This document shows, one piece after another, positions 35,061-46,123 of a DNA stretch of 64,000 nt (position 1 is its first letter; every line of letters starts with the position of its first letter). This stretch comes from Thamnidium elegans (lineage: Eukaryota > Mucoromycota > Mucoromycetes > Mucorales > Mucoraceae). A model generated the notes under the pieces. The model saw only the letters and a list, made by a program, of their open reading frames with translations, was not told the origin of the DNA and made no database searches. Both the position numbers and the translations under genes were made by a program. The stretch covers positions 372,001-436,000 of the forward strand of contig JAIXMG010000009.1 in NCBI GenBank assembly GCA_025201345.1. Direction: 5' to 3'.

Positions 35061-35726
35061 TTATTTACTATCCGTAAAAGATATTTGATGTTCTTCATCT
35101 TCGTACCCTAACTGAGTATAATCTTCACCGTCTTCTAACATAATCACTTGTTGAGACAACACAGACGCATATTTAAATGAAGATATCCAAATAATCACGA
35201 CTTCTAATAACAGCACTGCGATAATAATATACTTTAAACTATCTCCAATATAAGTAGCCAACTGACAATAATGATCTTGATCATCGCCTTGTAAAATATG
35301 TTGACTTGTTAGGCTATCATTTGTTCTCCTATCAAACGTAATACAAAACACCCAGCTTAAAGCTAGTCCCAACGGCATTAAGAACTGACAAAACTGTTCC
35401 ACCACCGTACGCCATACTTCACTGGTAGGCACCTCGGTTTTTAAATTGATGACAGCAGCAGATGTACTCATTAATAAGAACAACGGGCAGAAGATGGATG
35501 CTTGAGCAGCGACAAGAGCAGCAATCAGTCTGCGGTCTTGGACCATGTCGTATATAATTTGATGTGCATTGAGGTTAGTTTCTAGTTCATTTTCTATTAA
35601 TAAAAGCACCGGGATGGCGTTGTAGTTGTAGACACTGAGTGATAGAATAACAATTAGGATTGAAAGTATGAGTACTGTGCTTCTTGTCCAAACAACGCAT
35701 GTATTGAAAAATCGAATAGACTCCAT
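35061..35726 (-). CDS. Four-TM membrane protein, 221 aa
   Basis: Not recognised beyond topology. One exon with four predicted TM helices (about residues 13-34, 68-88, 108-128 and 160-182), a larger loop between TM1 and TM2 and a short acidic C-terminal tail (Y-T-Q-L-G-Y-E-D-E-E-H). The layout resembles MARVEL-like or SUR7/tetraspan groups, but no diagnostic motif is visible; the first loop has no CCG. Single exon and convergent with the TBC gene. Low-similarity fungal tetraspan is the safest label. Confidence 0.75.
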   Translation of the reverse strand: MESIRFFNTCVVWTRSTVLILSILIVILSLSVYNYNAIPVLLLIENELETNLNAHQIIYDMVQDRRLIAALVAAQASIFCPLFLLMSTSAAVINLKTEVPTSEVWRTVVEQFCQFLMPLGLALSWVFCITFDRRTNDSLTSQHILQGDDQDHYCQLATYIGDSLKYIIIAVLLLEVVIIWISSFKYASVLSQQVIMLEDGEDYTQLGYEDEEHQISFTDSK

Positions 35727-36225
35727 TTATTTCTAGGTTTCTTAATATATATATAAAAAAAAGTATAAAGAATAAAAGATAGATTATAGTAATACTCATC
35801 TTTTATATATTGTATATTTTTCTATCTGATCTCTCTCCTACACTCACAAAAAAAAAAACCTTTTGTAACTTTATCCCTTTTTAATTACTATAAAACCCAC
35901 ACCTTATTGTGTGCCACCCAATTGATTTAATTTATTTTTTTTATTAATAAGTCCTTTTAAAATAACTTTTTTTGTTTTGTTTAAGCGCGTACCGGTTAAT
36001 ATGATTTATGCACAATTTGATTAAAGCTGTGCGTTATTAAAAAAAAAAGTATAAATTTGGTTTCTATAGCTACATCAAAAAAAGCCATATATCACTTTCT
36101 CCTTTTAATATATCAGTAAAGTGACAAAATAACTTTTTCGTAAGACTCGGTGATCGAAATATTGACAGGTAACACAAAAGATAGTTTCAGTGACACATTT
36201 TGGCTTATAAATCCAAATAATAATG

Positions 36226-36267
<42 letters not shown>

Positions 36268-36431
36268 TTATTTTATTATACAGAAAATAATAAGGGTAGG
36301 GGAATAAGATGCAAAAGATATATAAATAAAAGAATAGGCCCTTAATTAAAGAGAAATAAATAAAAAGTCATGCAAGTTGCACATAATTGGGAATGAGGAG
36401 AATGATTTGTGCGTACTTAAAAAAAAGTATT
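35727..36431. other. Intergenic; 35-nt poly-A tract
   Basis: Leader of the four-TM gene on the left and 3' region of the phosphatase gene on the right. A run of about 35 A at 36229-36264 precedes AATAAA-like signals. No gene seen. Confidence 0.5.
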
Positions 36432-37405
36432 TTACAAGTGCCTATTATACATGGCAGTTTCAATATACCAAGTAGATTTAGAAGGAAAATTAAAGCCAGT
36501 ACGATATTCTTCAGAATCCTCATCGCTTTGATCACTGAGATCTGACATATTTACCAACGGATTCGATCGACGTACACAGGATATGCTACAATAATTAGAC
36601 TCTAACGGAATCGTCACCTTATTTCTAAACCCGTCCAGTAAAGCATTTGCACCTACCGCATGCGTTACAAATATTACCACCACACTTTCATCTGCTTTTT
36701 TTAGACTGTTAGCATTCTCCAAGCAGTGTAACCTAGTCTCTTCAAACCGATGGATCATATCCGTATACCGTTCAGGAAAATCGAACTCTGTTTGATTTGA
36801 ATTAGAGTAAGCATAATCAATATTTAACGTTGGTAAGACGTCACCATCAGTTTGTGTATTATTCTTAGCCAGCATGGAATAAGAATAAGCTTGCTTTCTT
36901 GCTAATTTTTCATACTGTCGTGATACTAGATACTGAGCAGGACAAACATATTCAAAGAACCGTTCACACATCCATTCTCCTAGACCAATATCCAGCCTTA
37001 ATGTAGGTGTAGTTTTGACGGTATTTTGAATACCTTTGATAATACCAATTGAGGTATCAATACATCTTTGAAATGGCGAAGAATAGACGACTATTTTTGT
37101 ATTTCGAATATCAAGTTTTTGAGCTCGCATCATTTCTATAATTTGAATTCCTGTCTTTTCTGATTGTTGTAAGCCCTAAAATAATATTAGAATTGTTTTA
37201 TTTATTTTGTTGTTATTTATTTACAAGAGTTGTTACGGGTGGGTCCCATATTCCAAGTGATGGATCGGGTTGCCATGATTTATCTGTATGATCTATTACA
37301 GAAAAATGTCAAAAGTTAAATTAAAATATCCCTTTTTATATATATCTTACCTAATCTTTCTCCATGGCGTACGATGAAAGCGGTCGGAATAACTGTTGAT
37401 ACCAT
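36432..37405 (-). CDS. Histidine phosphatase superfamily protein
   Basis: Phosphoglycerate-mutase-like phosphatase. Exons 37351-37405, 37225-37292 and 36432-37175 give 288 residues. The first two exons supply what the long 3' frame lacks: A-F-I-V-R-H-G-E-R-L, with the phosphohistidine, and D-P-P-V-T-T-L-G-L-Q-Q. Further on, V-Y-S-S-P-F-Q-R-C-I-D-T holds the second phosphate-binding Arg, and F-V-T-H-A-V-G-A-N-A the second catalytic His. This RHG...SSPFxRCxxT...THxxG pattern is shared with fungal branch-1 phosphatases related to UBASH3/Sts and the TFIIIC tau55 phosphatase domain. The substrate is unknown. No signal peptide, so cytosolic or nuclear. Confidence 0.87.
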
Positions 37406-39008
37406 GTGAAAAAAGAATATAAAAAGTGGGGATTTGGGGGAAAAGAAAAAAAAAAAAAAGTATATAAATACGGAGGGAAAAAAGAGAGAGAGAAAGAAAA
37501 AAGGGTGATTGTAATGTATCCTATTATATTAGGTTACACGTAAAAATAATAGTAAGCCACATGATTTTCATATGATAATGACTTTTTGTAAAGCAGCAGG
37601 TCTTTTTACCTTTCTTTTTCTTTTTAACTCTTAACTTCTTATTATACAAGTTCCTTTAATACGGAACATTTTGTTGTTGTTGTCGTTATGTATAGTATTA
37701 ACAAATATCTAAATTCAAAAATAAGCGGACTTTTTTTCTCTTTAAAGCACTTTTTTTTCTTTTTTTTTTGCAGATCAAAGGATCCCTTTATGAGATCAAA
37801 TTAGTATTGTTTGTTTTTTAAAAACTGAATTATTTACCCACAACTAAAAATGGTCCATGCTTTTTCAATGAGAAAATAATGACATGTGTTTCACATAACG
37901 GACTACTAGTACAGCGTAAAAAAAAAGGTGTCAATAAGGGATTATTTGTTAAAAGTTAATTACTACAGGTTAACAAATACCAACCAAAAAAAAAAAAAAA
38001 AAAAAAAAAATAGGTTTGGTCATTGTCTACTAACACCTTTCCGTCTTATGATTTGTAGCTTCTTTGGCTTCCATTTACTGACTGAACATGTATTGAAACT
38101 TACAACCTAAACATTCTGTTATCCAAACGCACGGTAATAATAATGAATATACATATTTAATTAAAAAAAAAAAAGGATACAAGTTCTCTCTCTCTCTCTC
38201 TCTCTCTCCTTCGTGCGCAAACAATTAGTTCTTAGTAGGTTAAACGGCGACGAAATTTATTAAAAGAGAGACTAAAACGTAAATAAATGATTTGTAAGTT
38301 CGACTGTTCTTTTTGTTCTTTTACCGTGTATATAAATTGAATCCTTCTTGTCAGCTGCTTGTCAATAATTATAGATTGATTGCGTACATCAGCTGTGAGT
38401 ATTGAATAGAATAGTTTCTTACAGACGATGATCTCTTTTTTTTTCCCGTCACGTTCAATATAACCTCCCTCTTTATATATATATAAAAAAAAGGAATACA
38501 TGGTGTAAATGATACATAAACCCCTCCCCCTTATGTGAATCAAGGGAGGAAACTTTTTGTCATTTTTATTATCCAAGGTATGTGGTGTTTGTAGCGACAC
38601 TTTAATCCACCCATGGACAGAATGGCATGAGTTACACAGCATATTGGTCACACCTTGTAATGTTATTACATTTATTTGAGTTCTGACGTACTCTGTTTTT
38701 TTCTTGCATTTAATATGGTTAAACTAAAATAAAATACTACTTTAGAACCAAGCCTTAAAATATATGTGAATTTGTTTCACTGAAATAGGTACAAGTGCCT
38801 CGAGTATAAGTTGACATAATAATTTAATGAAGCATAATCATTGGTTCTGTAAACCATAAAAGCCATTTATTGTGTGTACAAAAAAAAAAAAAAAAAGCCT
38901 TCGGGTGAAACCAACATATGAATTCAAAAAATACTCACACGTCTTCTTATTAATAACAGGTCATTTTATTTATTTACTTTTTTTTTTTTAAAAAAAAAGA
39001 GCAAAGTC
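37406..39008. other. Intergenic; microsatellites, no supported gene
   Basis: Contains a poly-A run at about 37986-38010, a (CT)n microsatellite at about 38190-38208 and a T/A palindromic run at 38982-38998. A 139-codon minus ORF (38232-38651) lacks motifs, a leader or homologous character and is not called. Confidence 0.45.
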
Positions 39009-39879
39009 CTAAATGTATTGCTGCTGTAGTGAAGAGATGACAGTTGTAATAATTTCTATTGGACAAATAGTATCAGTAGAAAGTACGCGAATAGAGGGAT
39101 CCCTTGTATTTGGGTCTAATAAATGACCATTCCAAAGCAGATATTGAGGATACACAATTTGATCAAAGTAACCAGGTGGGTCCACCCAGTAACCTAATGA
39201 TACAAATTAAAACTATAATTATTTATACTATTATAACGACCAACTCTCACCTTGTAATGTCTGGTATCCTGGTCTACTCTCTCTTCTTTCTTTCAACACC
39301 TCTCTCGACGCGGTAACAAAGAACTTGTTATCTAGATTAGCGCAAACATCAGCATCGCAAAACAATAAAAACCCTTCGACAATAACAAATATAATGTCCT
39401 CAAGTGACTCTAATTGTTTCCAAATATGTTTGAAATCAACTCTATTTAAATTGTCGGAGCCATCATGGTTGTTTTGTAACACCTTTTTCTTTTGAGATAA
39501 CAGTTTAAATGGATCTTTTCTTGCACTGTCAATGGCGCAGTTTAGGCCTTGAAAATCTACGGCGGATGGTGAGTCCCAGTTGGCTAGCCCTGTACTTTCA
39601 TCCACTGGAATTTGATCATCTTGCTACTCAATACACACACACACAAAAAAAAGGAGTTATTTTTTTCCCACTTTTTTTGTACCCAAGTTTTTTTTGTTGT
39701 TACCTTAAAAAATTCATCTTGATTGATAACAATAACTTTATTTAAAAGTTTTTTCAATAATAAAGCCAGCGTCTTTTTTGTACATCACAATAAAAACTAA
39801 AGCGATTACTAAACGACATTTTCCCTAATGAACTTTTTTTTGAGATCAAACTTACAGTTTTACCAGAACAAGAAGGTCC

Positions 39880-39913
<34 letters not shown>

Positions 39914-39996
39914 ACGTTTTTTAGTTTTTTTAAGCGTATTATTTACTATATTTTCGTGTACCTTATACCGATAGTAACAACTTTGGGTATATGCAT
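39009..39996 (-). CDS. NRK1: Nicotinamide riboside kinase
   Basis: Phosphorylates nicotinamide riboside to NMN in NAD+ salvage. Five exons: 39962-39996, 39856-39880, 39704-39772, 39251-39623 and 39009-39193; 228 residues. The two tiny first exons build T-I-G-I-S-G-P-S-C-S-G-K-T, the Walker A loop of NRK1. Exon 3 gives V-I-N-Q-D-E-F-F-K, with the catalytic Asp. Then come N-W-D-S-P-S-A, I-V-E-G-F-L-L-F, R-R-E-S-R-P-G-Y (lid) and G-Y-W-V-D-P-P-G-Y-F-D, all in NRK1 order. Exon 2 is only 25 nt and is flanked by a poly-A tract in intron 1. Length and motif order fit the family closely. Confidence 0.9.
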
Positions 39997-40386
39997 TTTT
40001 TTTTCTTAAAAAAAACAAAAATGATTTATAAAAACAAAAATGTTCTTTTTTACTTTCCGGAACTTATACTTTTTTTTTTTTTTTTTGAATTTGTAATCTT
40101 AAATGATACAACAAAAAGTTGTATTAATACCATTTTTAAGACTTTTTTTGTTTTGTTTTGCCTGTGCATTGTATTAAAGCAAAATTAAATATAAACCCGC
40201 TTAAATCATTACACCGTAGCAATCCAGAAGAAAAGCGTTACTAGCCTGTAGGAGTCACATGAACTCAGGTTTTTAAAGTAAAAACCCTTTTTTTTTTCTC
40301 AGATTTAAGTTTTTAATTATACTTGAAACTGTTCTTTAAAATAAGAGAAAGAAAGGTTATTACCTTAGAGACGTAGTTACATAAAA
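39997..40386. other. Divergent spacer between NRK1 and the PSI gene
   Basis: AT-rich with no credible gene; leads into the duplicated promoter unit that begins at about 40387. Confidence 0.4.
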
Positions 40387-40519
40387 CAAATAAACATACA
40401 TGATATTTTTTATTTTTATTTTTCATTTGCGTGACTCCCAAAAATTGGCCTATTTTTTTTTTTTATTCCATCTAAACACAAACATATTATAATCTATTCT
40501 CGGGTTCTTTTTTATTTCT
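40387..40519 (+). repeat. Direct repeat copy A (promoter/leader of PSI gene)
   Basis: Shares collinear blocks with 41234-41351: TTTTTCATTTGCGTGA then TCCC, a perfectly identical 30-nt block (TATTCCATCT...ATTATAAT) and TATTCTCGGGTTCTT. Copy A contains an extra about 11 nt and directly abuts the start codon at 40523, so it is the natural 5' flank. Confidence 0.85.
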
Positions 40520-40522
40520 TGA

Positions 40523-41236
40523 ATGTTTAAAAAAGTTATTCAAAATTCGCTTCTAAAACCTAATCCCGGTGCAATGGCAGATGGTAAAGCATATACTTTT
40601 CAGTCATTTCCCTTTAAAAAAAAATTTATACTAACGTATAGCCCAGTTGTTTGCAGTGAGTTTATTTCTTGTACAAGTTGTATAGCGCAAGAAGGATGTG
40701 GTTATTGTGCAAATATAGCAAAATGTGTTAGTGGTGGATGGTTTGGAACGCTGGATAAAGCGTGTGGATTAAATGATTATTATTATCATCAATGTCATAG
40801 TAACTAAAAAAAAAAACTCTTTTTCACCCCCACCCCCTTTTTTTCTTTTCTAAAAAGAAGATGGACTAACATATACAAAAAAAAAATAGTGTCTACGTTA
40901 CCGCTAGGTATCATATGTATTGTATTGATGAGTATAGCTGCACTAGCATTGTTGGTTGGTATGGGTATTATTTGTTGTTGTTTGTGTTGTAAATGCTGTC
41001 AGGAAGATGATACAGATGAAGACGAAGGTGAAGATCGACCATTGCTAGGCAACCGATACTTGAAGAGGTCGTCCACATATTATCAGTGGAATCGACCACC
41101 GCCAGTCGATGATAAAAATAAAAAGGTAACACCAGCAGATGAATTACCCGAGTCATCCTTAAGCCCCGAACAAAATACCAAAAACTGGGAAGACAGACGT
41201 ACAGCCCTATTAAAGAAATACGCACGAGAATCTTAA
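40523..41236 (+). CDS. PSI-domain single-pass membrane protein (PTTG1IP-like)
   Basis: Exons 40523-40799 and 40890-41236 encode 207 residues. The ectodomain carries a PSI-type cysteine pattern, C-x5-C-x2-C-x5-C-G-Y-C, with three further Cys. One TM helix follows (about 98-122), then a Cys cluster (C-C-C-L-C-C-K-C-C, palmitoylation-like), an acidic patch and a charged tail (W-E-D-R-R-T-A-L-L-K-K-Y). The same architecture and R..LKKY tail occur in animal PTTG1IP/PBF. The N-terminus is doubtful: no clean signal peptide is seen, and a stop-free stretch at 40583-40635 with branch point ACTAAC and acceptor TATAG could be an intron, although its phase does not fit the available donors. Bracketed by a direct repeat. 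Confidence 0.65.
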
Positions 41237-41351
41237 ATAAACATCACGGTATTTTATTTTTCATTTGCGTGATTCCCTATTTTTTCTTTTTATTATTCCA
41301 TCTAAACACAAACATATTATAATGATTTATTCTCGGGTTCTTCTTTATTTC
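41234..41351 (+). repeat. Direct repeat copy B
   Basis: Second copy of the PSI-gene upstream region, starting at the stop codon of that gene. It is followed not by a second PSI gene but by a short open frame (41354-41443) encoding a Lys/Asp/Arg-rich stretch. Confidence 0.85.
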
Positions 41352-41353
41352 AA

Positions 41354-41443
41354 ACCGATCCTGTTTGGAGGAAAAATACCAAACTGAAAAATGATGATGA
41401 ACGACCAGAAGTGTTTAAACAAAAAAATGAAAGAAGACGATGA
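41354..41443 (+). pseudogene. Short open fragment after repeat copy B
   Basis: Thirty codons ending in TGA, starting T-D-P-V-W-R-K-N-T-K-L-K. There is no ATG in frame, and composition is protein-like. It may be the tail of a lost gene that once used promoter copy B. Confidence 0.3.
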
Positions 41444-41656
41444 TCATAGTAGTAAAAACAAGAAACGAAAAACAAACTCTTGCACTTAACTTTACAATGC
41501 AATAAAAATTAATATTTAACCAATCATGATCATAACGTAAAATTAAAATTCAGATATAAATTATGAAAGTGACAAATGTTGTCCCCCCCCCCACTTTTTT
41601 TTTCTTTTTAATACACTTCCTGTTAATACAGTTGCATTTGTTAACACTATGCAGCT

Positions 41657-41990
41657 TTATTTAATGGTAGCAACTTCTTCTTCTGTTGATAATGACCTCT
41701 TTTTAAATGATAATGTTGTTGTTGGTGGTGAATTATGACAACTTTTTGATAGAGAAGCTCTTTCTCTAATTGGACTCACTTGGTGCTTTGTTTTGTTGCT
41801 AGTAAATATCTTTCTTTGCTGGTAGACGTAGTAAGTATATTTTCTTGTTTAGTTGTGTCTTCACTTCTTGGTTGTATCTCCCCTTGTTCATAATGTCGTT
41901 ACTTCTTTGATAATGTCCTACTTTGCTGGTAAATGACCTTTCGTTTGTGTGTGACTGATATGGTAGTATTTTTGAGTTGATACTTTACTT
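41657..41990 (-). pseudogene. Decayed coding fragment with frameshift
   Basis: On the minus strand, one open frame (S-K-I-L-P-Y-Q-S-H-T-N-E) runs to a TAG at 41799-41801. A second, overlapping frame continues as S-N-K-T-K-H-Q-V-S-P-I-R-E-R-A-S to a TAA at 41657-41659, ending S-T-E-E-E-V-A-T-I-K. Ser/Lys-rich, tail-like. It may be the 3' end of the larger broken gene upstream on the same strand. Confidence 0.4.
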
Positions 41991-42274
41991 TGGTTTTCTT
42001 TCTATTGTTTTCCCTTTTAGAAAGGAGGGGGGGGGGGGTTTAAGGTAGAGGGGATTTTACTGACGCCTAGGTTTAGTGTTTGTAAACACGGAGGGTTTAC
42101 CTTCTCAAAAATGCCTTATGCTTATAATATATGTATTTTAAAGATAAGTAATCATATTAAATGCATTGATATATATTTTTGAGCAGCTTTACTAACTAGT
42201 TGAAGTACTTTCTTGCACGGTAGCATTAGAGAAGCATACCGGCTCAGGTAACGAGTTCTAAAAACCTTACATTG

Positions 42275-43296
42275 TTAGTTTTTTGAGCGTGAGACTTCTG
42301 GTCCATATTCTTCCTCAGTTTCTTCGCAATATTGAATAAGCCATTCTGAGCCTTGGATGTTACTATTGTTTTTGTGTGTATTACGTTCTTGAATTATATT
42401 ATACGCGTTTATAACGATATCTTTGATAACCCAAGCAATATAGATAGCAGGCAGCATAGTAGCTCCAAATTGTGATACGTCACTTGGTAGATGGTAGTTT
42501 CTTGACTTTTGGATCCTGGTAATCTATTTTGTTGGGCGATCTGCCCGTATAACATAGGACTGTAATCCAGAATGAATGAAGCCGATGGCCTGTAATTTCT
42601 TATTGTCATCACATTTGGGCAAAATATCGCCAAGCGTGTCCTTGAGACGCTTTGGCAGCTTAACAAAACCCTCTTCAAGACGTTTTGTAGCCTGGTCTCC
42701 ATCATATGCTTTTCCAGTCTACCAGACATCATATTCTTCTACTTCGTCATGACTGTGCAAAGATCATGTCGCATTTTTTTCTTATTTTTTTTCTTTCTAG
42801 TGATTCTACTGCTGCGATTGATCTATCCTCAGCAAGGCGAGTTTGAGCGCCTAGAACGCTAAATTTAGCGCTCTTGCTAAGCACTAGCGTCACATTTAAC
42901 GTTCTAAGCACTGGTGATAAAACGTATAACTGACGCTTCAGTTCCGACTGATGCTTGGTTTAGCGCTAGCGCTTCAGGTACGACTAACGCTTGGCTGATC
43001 ACTATCGCTATATTAAGCGTTGGCGCAGATTTACAAAATAAAACATAATTACAACGGTACGGTATGGAATTAATTAAAGGAGCTGGTGTAGTAGGTAAAA
43101 CATCAATACTTTCAGGTATAGTAATAACACCTCCAGCTTTTATGGGTACATCGTAGATCAATCCAAGTCCACTTTTTTTTTTTGGTACAGGATTTGGTTG
43201 AGTGGCTTTTATATAGTGTGCTTACATTTATTCTTGACAGTCCATTCCTGCATAATTGTAGTACAATAAAATACATATAAAAGTACCGCCACCAAC

Positions 43297-43333
<37 letters not shown>

Positions 43334-43932
43334 TCAGAATAAGCTAAAGTAAACAGACTTCAAGATTAATAATATAAAAATAATAGAATATTAGACGTAT
43401 GTAACTCTCTTCATAATTTATATTTAATAACATTACCTTTTGAAAGAATGAGATAAGTTACAACATGGTGAAAACATATATATGTATGTAGAGCTCAAAA
43501 GAACTTTTTTATTTTATTGCGAAAAAGAAAAGTGATAAAATAAAAGAATCCCCAGTGTTACTTACCTCTCGGGATCCAACTTCATCCACAGGTATATCGC
43601 AAATCCCTCCTCAACACCATCAACCTATTATTTAAATAAATAAAAAAAGGTGAGTGATACTGGCATTTACAAAAAAAAAAAAAATATAACTTACAATCTG
43701 GTTTAATGCAGCTTTTTTGGATCCTTTATTACGAATAACCACAGATAGTAAATGGCTAGTTGTCCAGCAACCTTTCGCAATCTAACGTAAAAAAGAGGTA
43801 CTTTTTTTATGTATATTTGCTTCCTTACCATTACTGACTTTTCATAAACGTTTAAAGCCAATTCCGCATTGATATGTTGGTAAACTTTGAAATCAATCTC
43901 GAGCTCATTGAAGGTAGGAACTGTAGGAGTTT
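42275..43932 (-). pseudogene. Decayed multi-exon gene, possibly a repeat-family or transposon ORF
   Basis: Coding-like segments lie in order on the minus strand. Three are phase-consistent spliced exons: 43829-43932, 43695-43781 and 43566-43624 (for example P-T-F-N-E-L-E-I-D-F-K-V-Y, then C-W-T-T-S-H-L-L-S-V-V-I-R-N). A short piece follows near 43218-43290, then 42904-43200 (I-Y-D-V-P-I-K-A-G-G-V), and finally 42275-42830. The last reads E-V-E-E-Y-D-V-W, stop, T-G-K-A-Y-D-G-D, then A-I-G-F-I-H-S-G-L-Q, a second in-frame stop and I-A-W-V-I-K-D-I-V. There is also a frame change near 42757. Not recognised; the look is of an expanded, decaying gene family. Confidence 0.55.
42835..43030. repeat. 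AGCGCT-rich palindromic / tandem repeat block
   Basis: Dense AGCG(C/T)T motifs. Two perfect palindromes occur: CGCTAAATTTAGCG at 42857-42870 (inside a larger GAGCGC...GCGCTC inverted repeat) and AGCGCTAGCGCT at 42962-42973. A unit beginning GCTTCAG repeats at 42935 and 42971, a 36-nt period, and stays in frame with the surrounding decayed ORF. Confidence 0.7.
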
Positions 43933-44020
43933 CTATTCAGTGGTCGAGGATATGAAGCCCCATAAAACTTCTCTCCATTCGAAATCTATACCATTGGTTC
44001 TGCCTTTTCGTGAAAATTAA

Positions 44021-44197
44021 ACGAAAAAATATGCTGTATTAGACATCGCCGACATTATTTCAACTGTTGGTTTAATTCAAAAGACTGACTTGATAAATAA
44101 ACAAGTTGAGTCGTCCAATTGGTACTATATCATTTCGCCTTCAACAGCTTTCGATCAAGACATGTTCAAAAATGCTGGCAAAATAAACGACTTGTAG
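44021..44197 (+). pseudogene. Open coding fragment without start codon
   Basis: A 58-codon frame between stops, reading A-V-L-D-I-A-D-I-I-S-T-V-G-L and ending F-K-N-A-G-K-I-N-D-L, stop. Protein-like composition, no ATG, opposite strand to the larger decayed gene. The stop is followed by further TAG trinucleotides. Probably the 3' part of another broken gene. Confidence 0.4.
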
Positions 44198-44671
44198 TAG
44201 TAGTAGTGTAAATTATTTCGTTCGTCATAAAAAAAGGAGCTTTTACTTCGATAATGATTTGCAATTTATCACGAGATAGGCTTATTATAAAAAAATTCAG
44301 TATATGTACACCTTCATTATTTACCATATTTTGTAGAATTAGTAGTGGGTCATTTTTTTATTGTCGTAATTAACGGCCGTAGTGTTCATTTAAAAATGTA
44401 AAATAATTATAGAAAAAATGTAAAGTAGTTGAATAGAATGAAGCTTGAAAAAAAAAGCTTAATTTATATAGTCTTTTTTATTAAGCGGAACATTAAATAA
44501 CAATATGCCAAATGGTTCATAAAAAAAAAATTGCACCAAGTTGAGTTTAAAAAGTGCACCACGAGAATCATCAACAAATTAAAATACATTTTTTTAAAAA
44601 AGCATGTGATTATTTTATTTTTTTTATTGTTATTATTGTTATGATGAGTATATTGTAATATATATTATACG

Positions 44672-44731
<60 letters not shown>

Positions 44732-44817
44732 ATATAAAGAAAAACAAGTGTAAAAAAAAAAAAAAAAAAAAAAAAAAGTAATTGTGTACAGTGTTTTTTT
44801 AATGATTTTTTTTATTT
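44198..44817. other. Intergenic with (GT)n microsatellite
   Basis: No gene seen. A (GT)n run of about 36 nt at 44693-44728 and a poly-A run at 44752-44777 precede the bHLH gene's 3' end. Confidence 0.6.
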
Positions 44818-46123
44818 TTATGCAGATACAGTAGTTTTAGGAGAAGTATCTACTTCCATTTTGTTTTCTACTACAGTTGGTTTATCATTATTCCATCTTG
44901 GTTCAAACATACGCCTTTGCTGAGCCAACATTTTTTGATGAATTTGTAATTTTTCTTGTAACTCCATAAGTTGCCTTTGTTGAGTTTTATGTTGAAGTAA
45001 AGCAGCAGAAGGATTATTAGTATCTTGTTGTTGGTTATTATTATTACTATGACTATCATCCCTACGGTTATTATATAGTGAACGACTACCCAACACACCC
45101 ATACGACCTTCTACTTCAACACGAACTTCTAAATTTTTGATTTTCTCTCTTAAATTTCTATTCCTCTTTTCAAGGTATTTAATATAATCAACTGCTTTAA
45201 ACAAAACTGTACTCTTTGAATTGTTTATATTCTTCAAGGTTGGAACAATCTCTGTTAAATCTTTAAACCCGGATCGAATCATACTGCGTCGTTTTTGTTC
45301 TGATGCGATATGATTACTTCTTTTTTCTTCTTCAGTTAATAATTCTTTATGTGGTTTTCCTCTTCTGATAGCACCTCCACTACTACCACCGCTACTGCTG
45401 GTAGGACTTGCTTCCTCTTCTTGCTTTATTGATACAGAGGAAGATTCACGCAAGATAGGTTTGATATAAGGTGCCGTAATTGTATTGCTTGATTGTAAAT
45501 AAACAGCACCTGGTCTTTCATGGGGCTGTGGTTCAGATTCTTTTTGATTAAAGTATCTTTTTTGTTCATCTAGTGAATGAAGTATATGTGTTTGACGGTT
45601 GTATTCTTCTTGATGATGTTGATGATGTTGGTGTTGAGTATAGTCAAGTGACATGGGTGGAGGTTGGTTATTTTGGTACATGCTAAATTGTGAATCAATT
45701 TGCATATTTGGGTCCACAAAAAACTGATCCAAAAATTGACTAAATGCTTTATGATCTTGTTCATCTAAGACAGCATTATTTAATGGTGTGGGTATACTAG
45801 GATCAACAGAAAATAAATCATGATCAGACATGGGTGGAGGTGGTGGAGGCATATCCAATGGAATAGGCATAGCAAATTCAGGGTCAAGACCTAAACTAAA
45901 CTGAAAATCTTTTTTTTTTTTTATTATTATTTTATTTTTTTATATATAAATATATATAAATGCTCATTAGTAAGAATGAATACAAAAAGAGATGATCAAT
46001 ATATAGTTTACCTTCAAAAGGTACTGGCTCTCGTAAAGGTTCGGTTATGTTGTTATTGTTATTATAGTTCATAAAACTCCAGTCATGGTTATTATTATTG
46101 TTATACATGTTTGAATAGTTCAT
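44818..46123 (-). CDS. bHLH transcription factor
   Basis: Exons 46012-46123 and 44818-45890 give 394 residues. The acceptor at 45891 is required, because two nearer AGs run into a stop. The N-terminus is Asn/Tyr-rich and the middle is Pro/Gln/His-rich. The bHLH lies at about 220-285: basic region N-H-I-A-S-E-Q-K-R-R-S-M-I-R, with the E-box contacting Glu and the Arg giving CACGTG preference, then helix 1 G-F-K-D-L-T-E-I-V-P, a short loop and helix 2 S-T-V-L-F-K-A-V-D-Y-I-K-Y-L. A leucine/basic zipper-like extension follows (R-N-L-R-E-K-I-K-N-L). Helix and loop sequence is closest in style to Mlx/Ino4-type factors. A second coiled segment (Q-L-M-E-L-Q-E-K-L) lies near the C-terminus. Targets unknown. 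Confidence 0.88.

Noticed and set aside
38189..38208. CRISPR-like or regulatory meaning for the CT repeat
   Set aside because: It is a plain dinucleotide microsatellite. No spacer-repeat structure exists anywhere in the window, and the genome is eukaryotic.
38232..38651. 139-codon minus ORF
   Set aside because: Long for this AT content, but it contains no domain, signal or leader, and codon content looks like random AT-rich sequence. Left uncalled.
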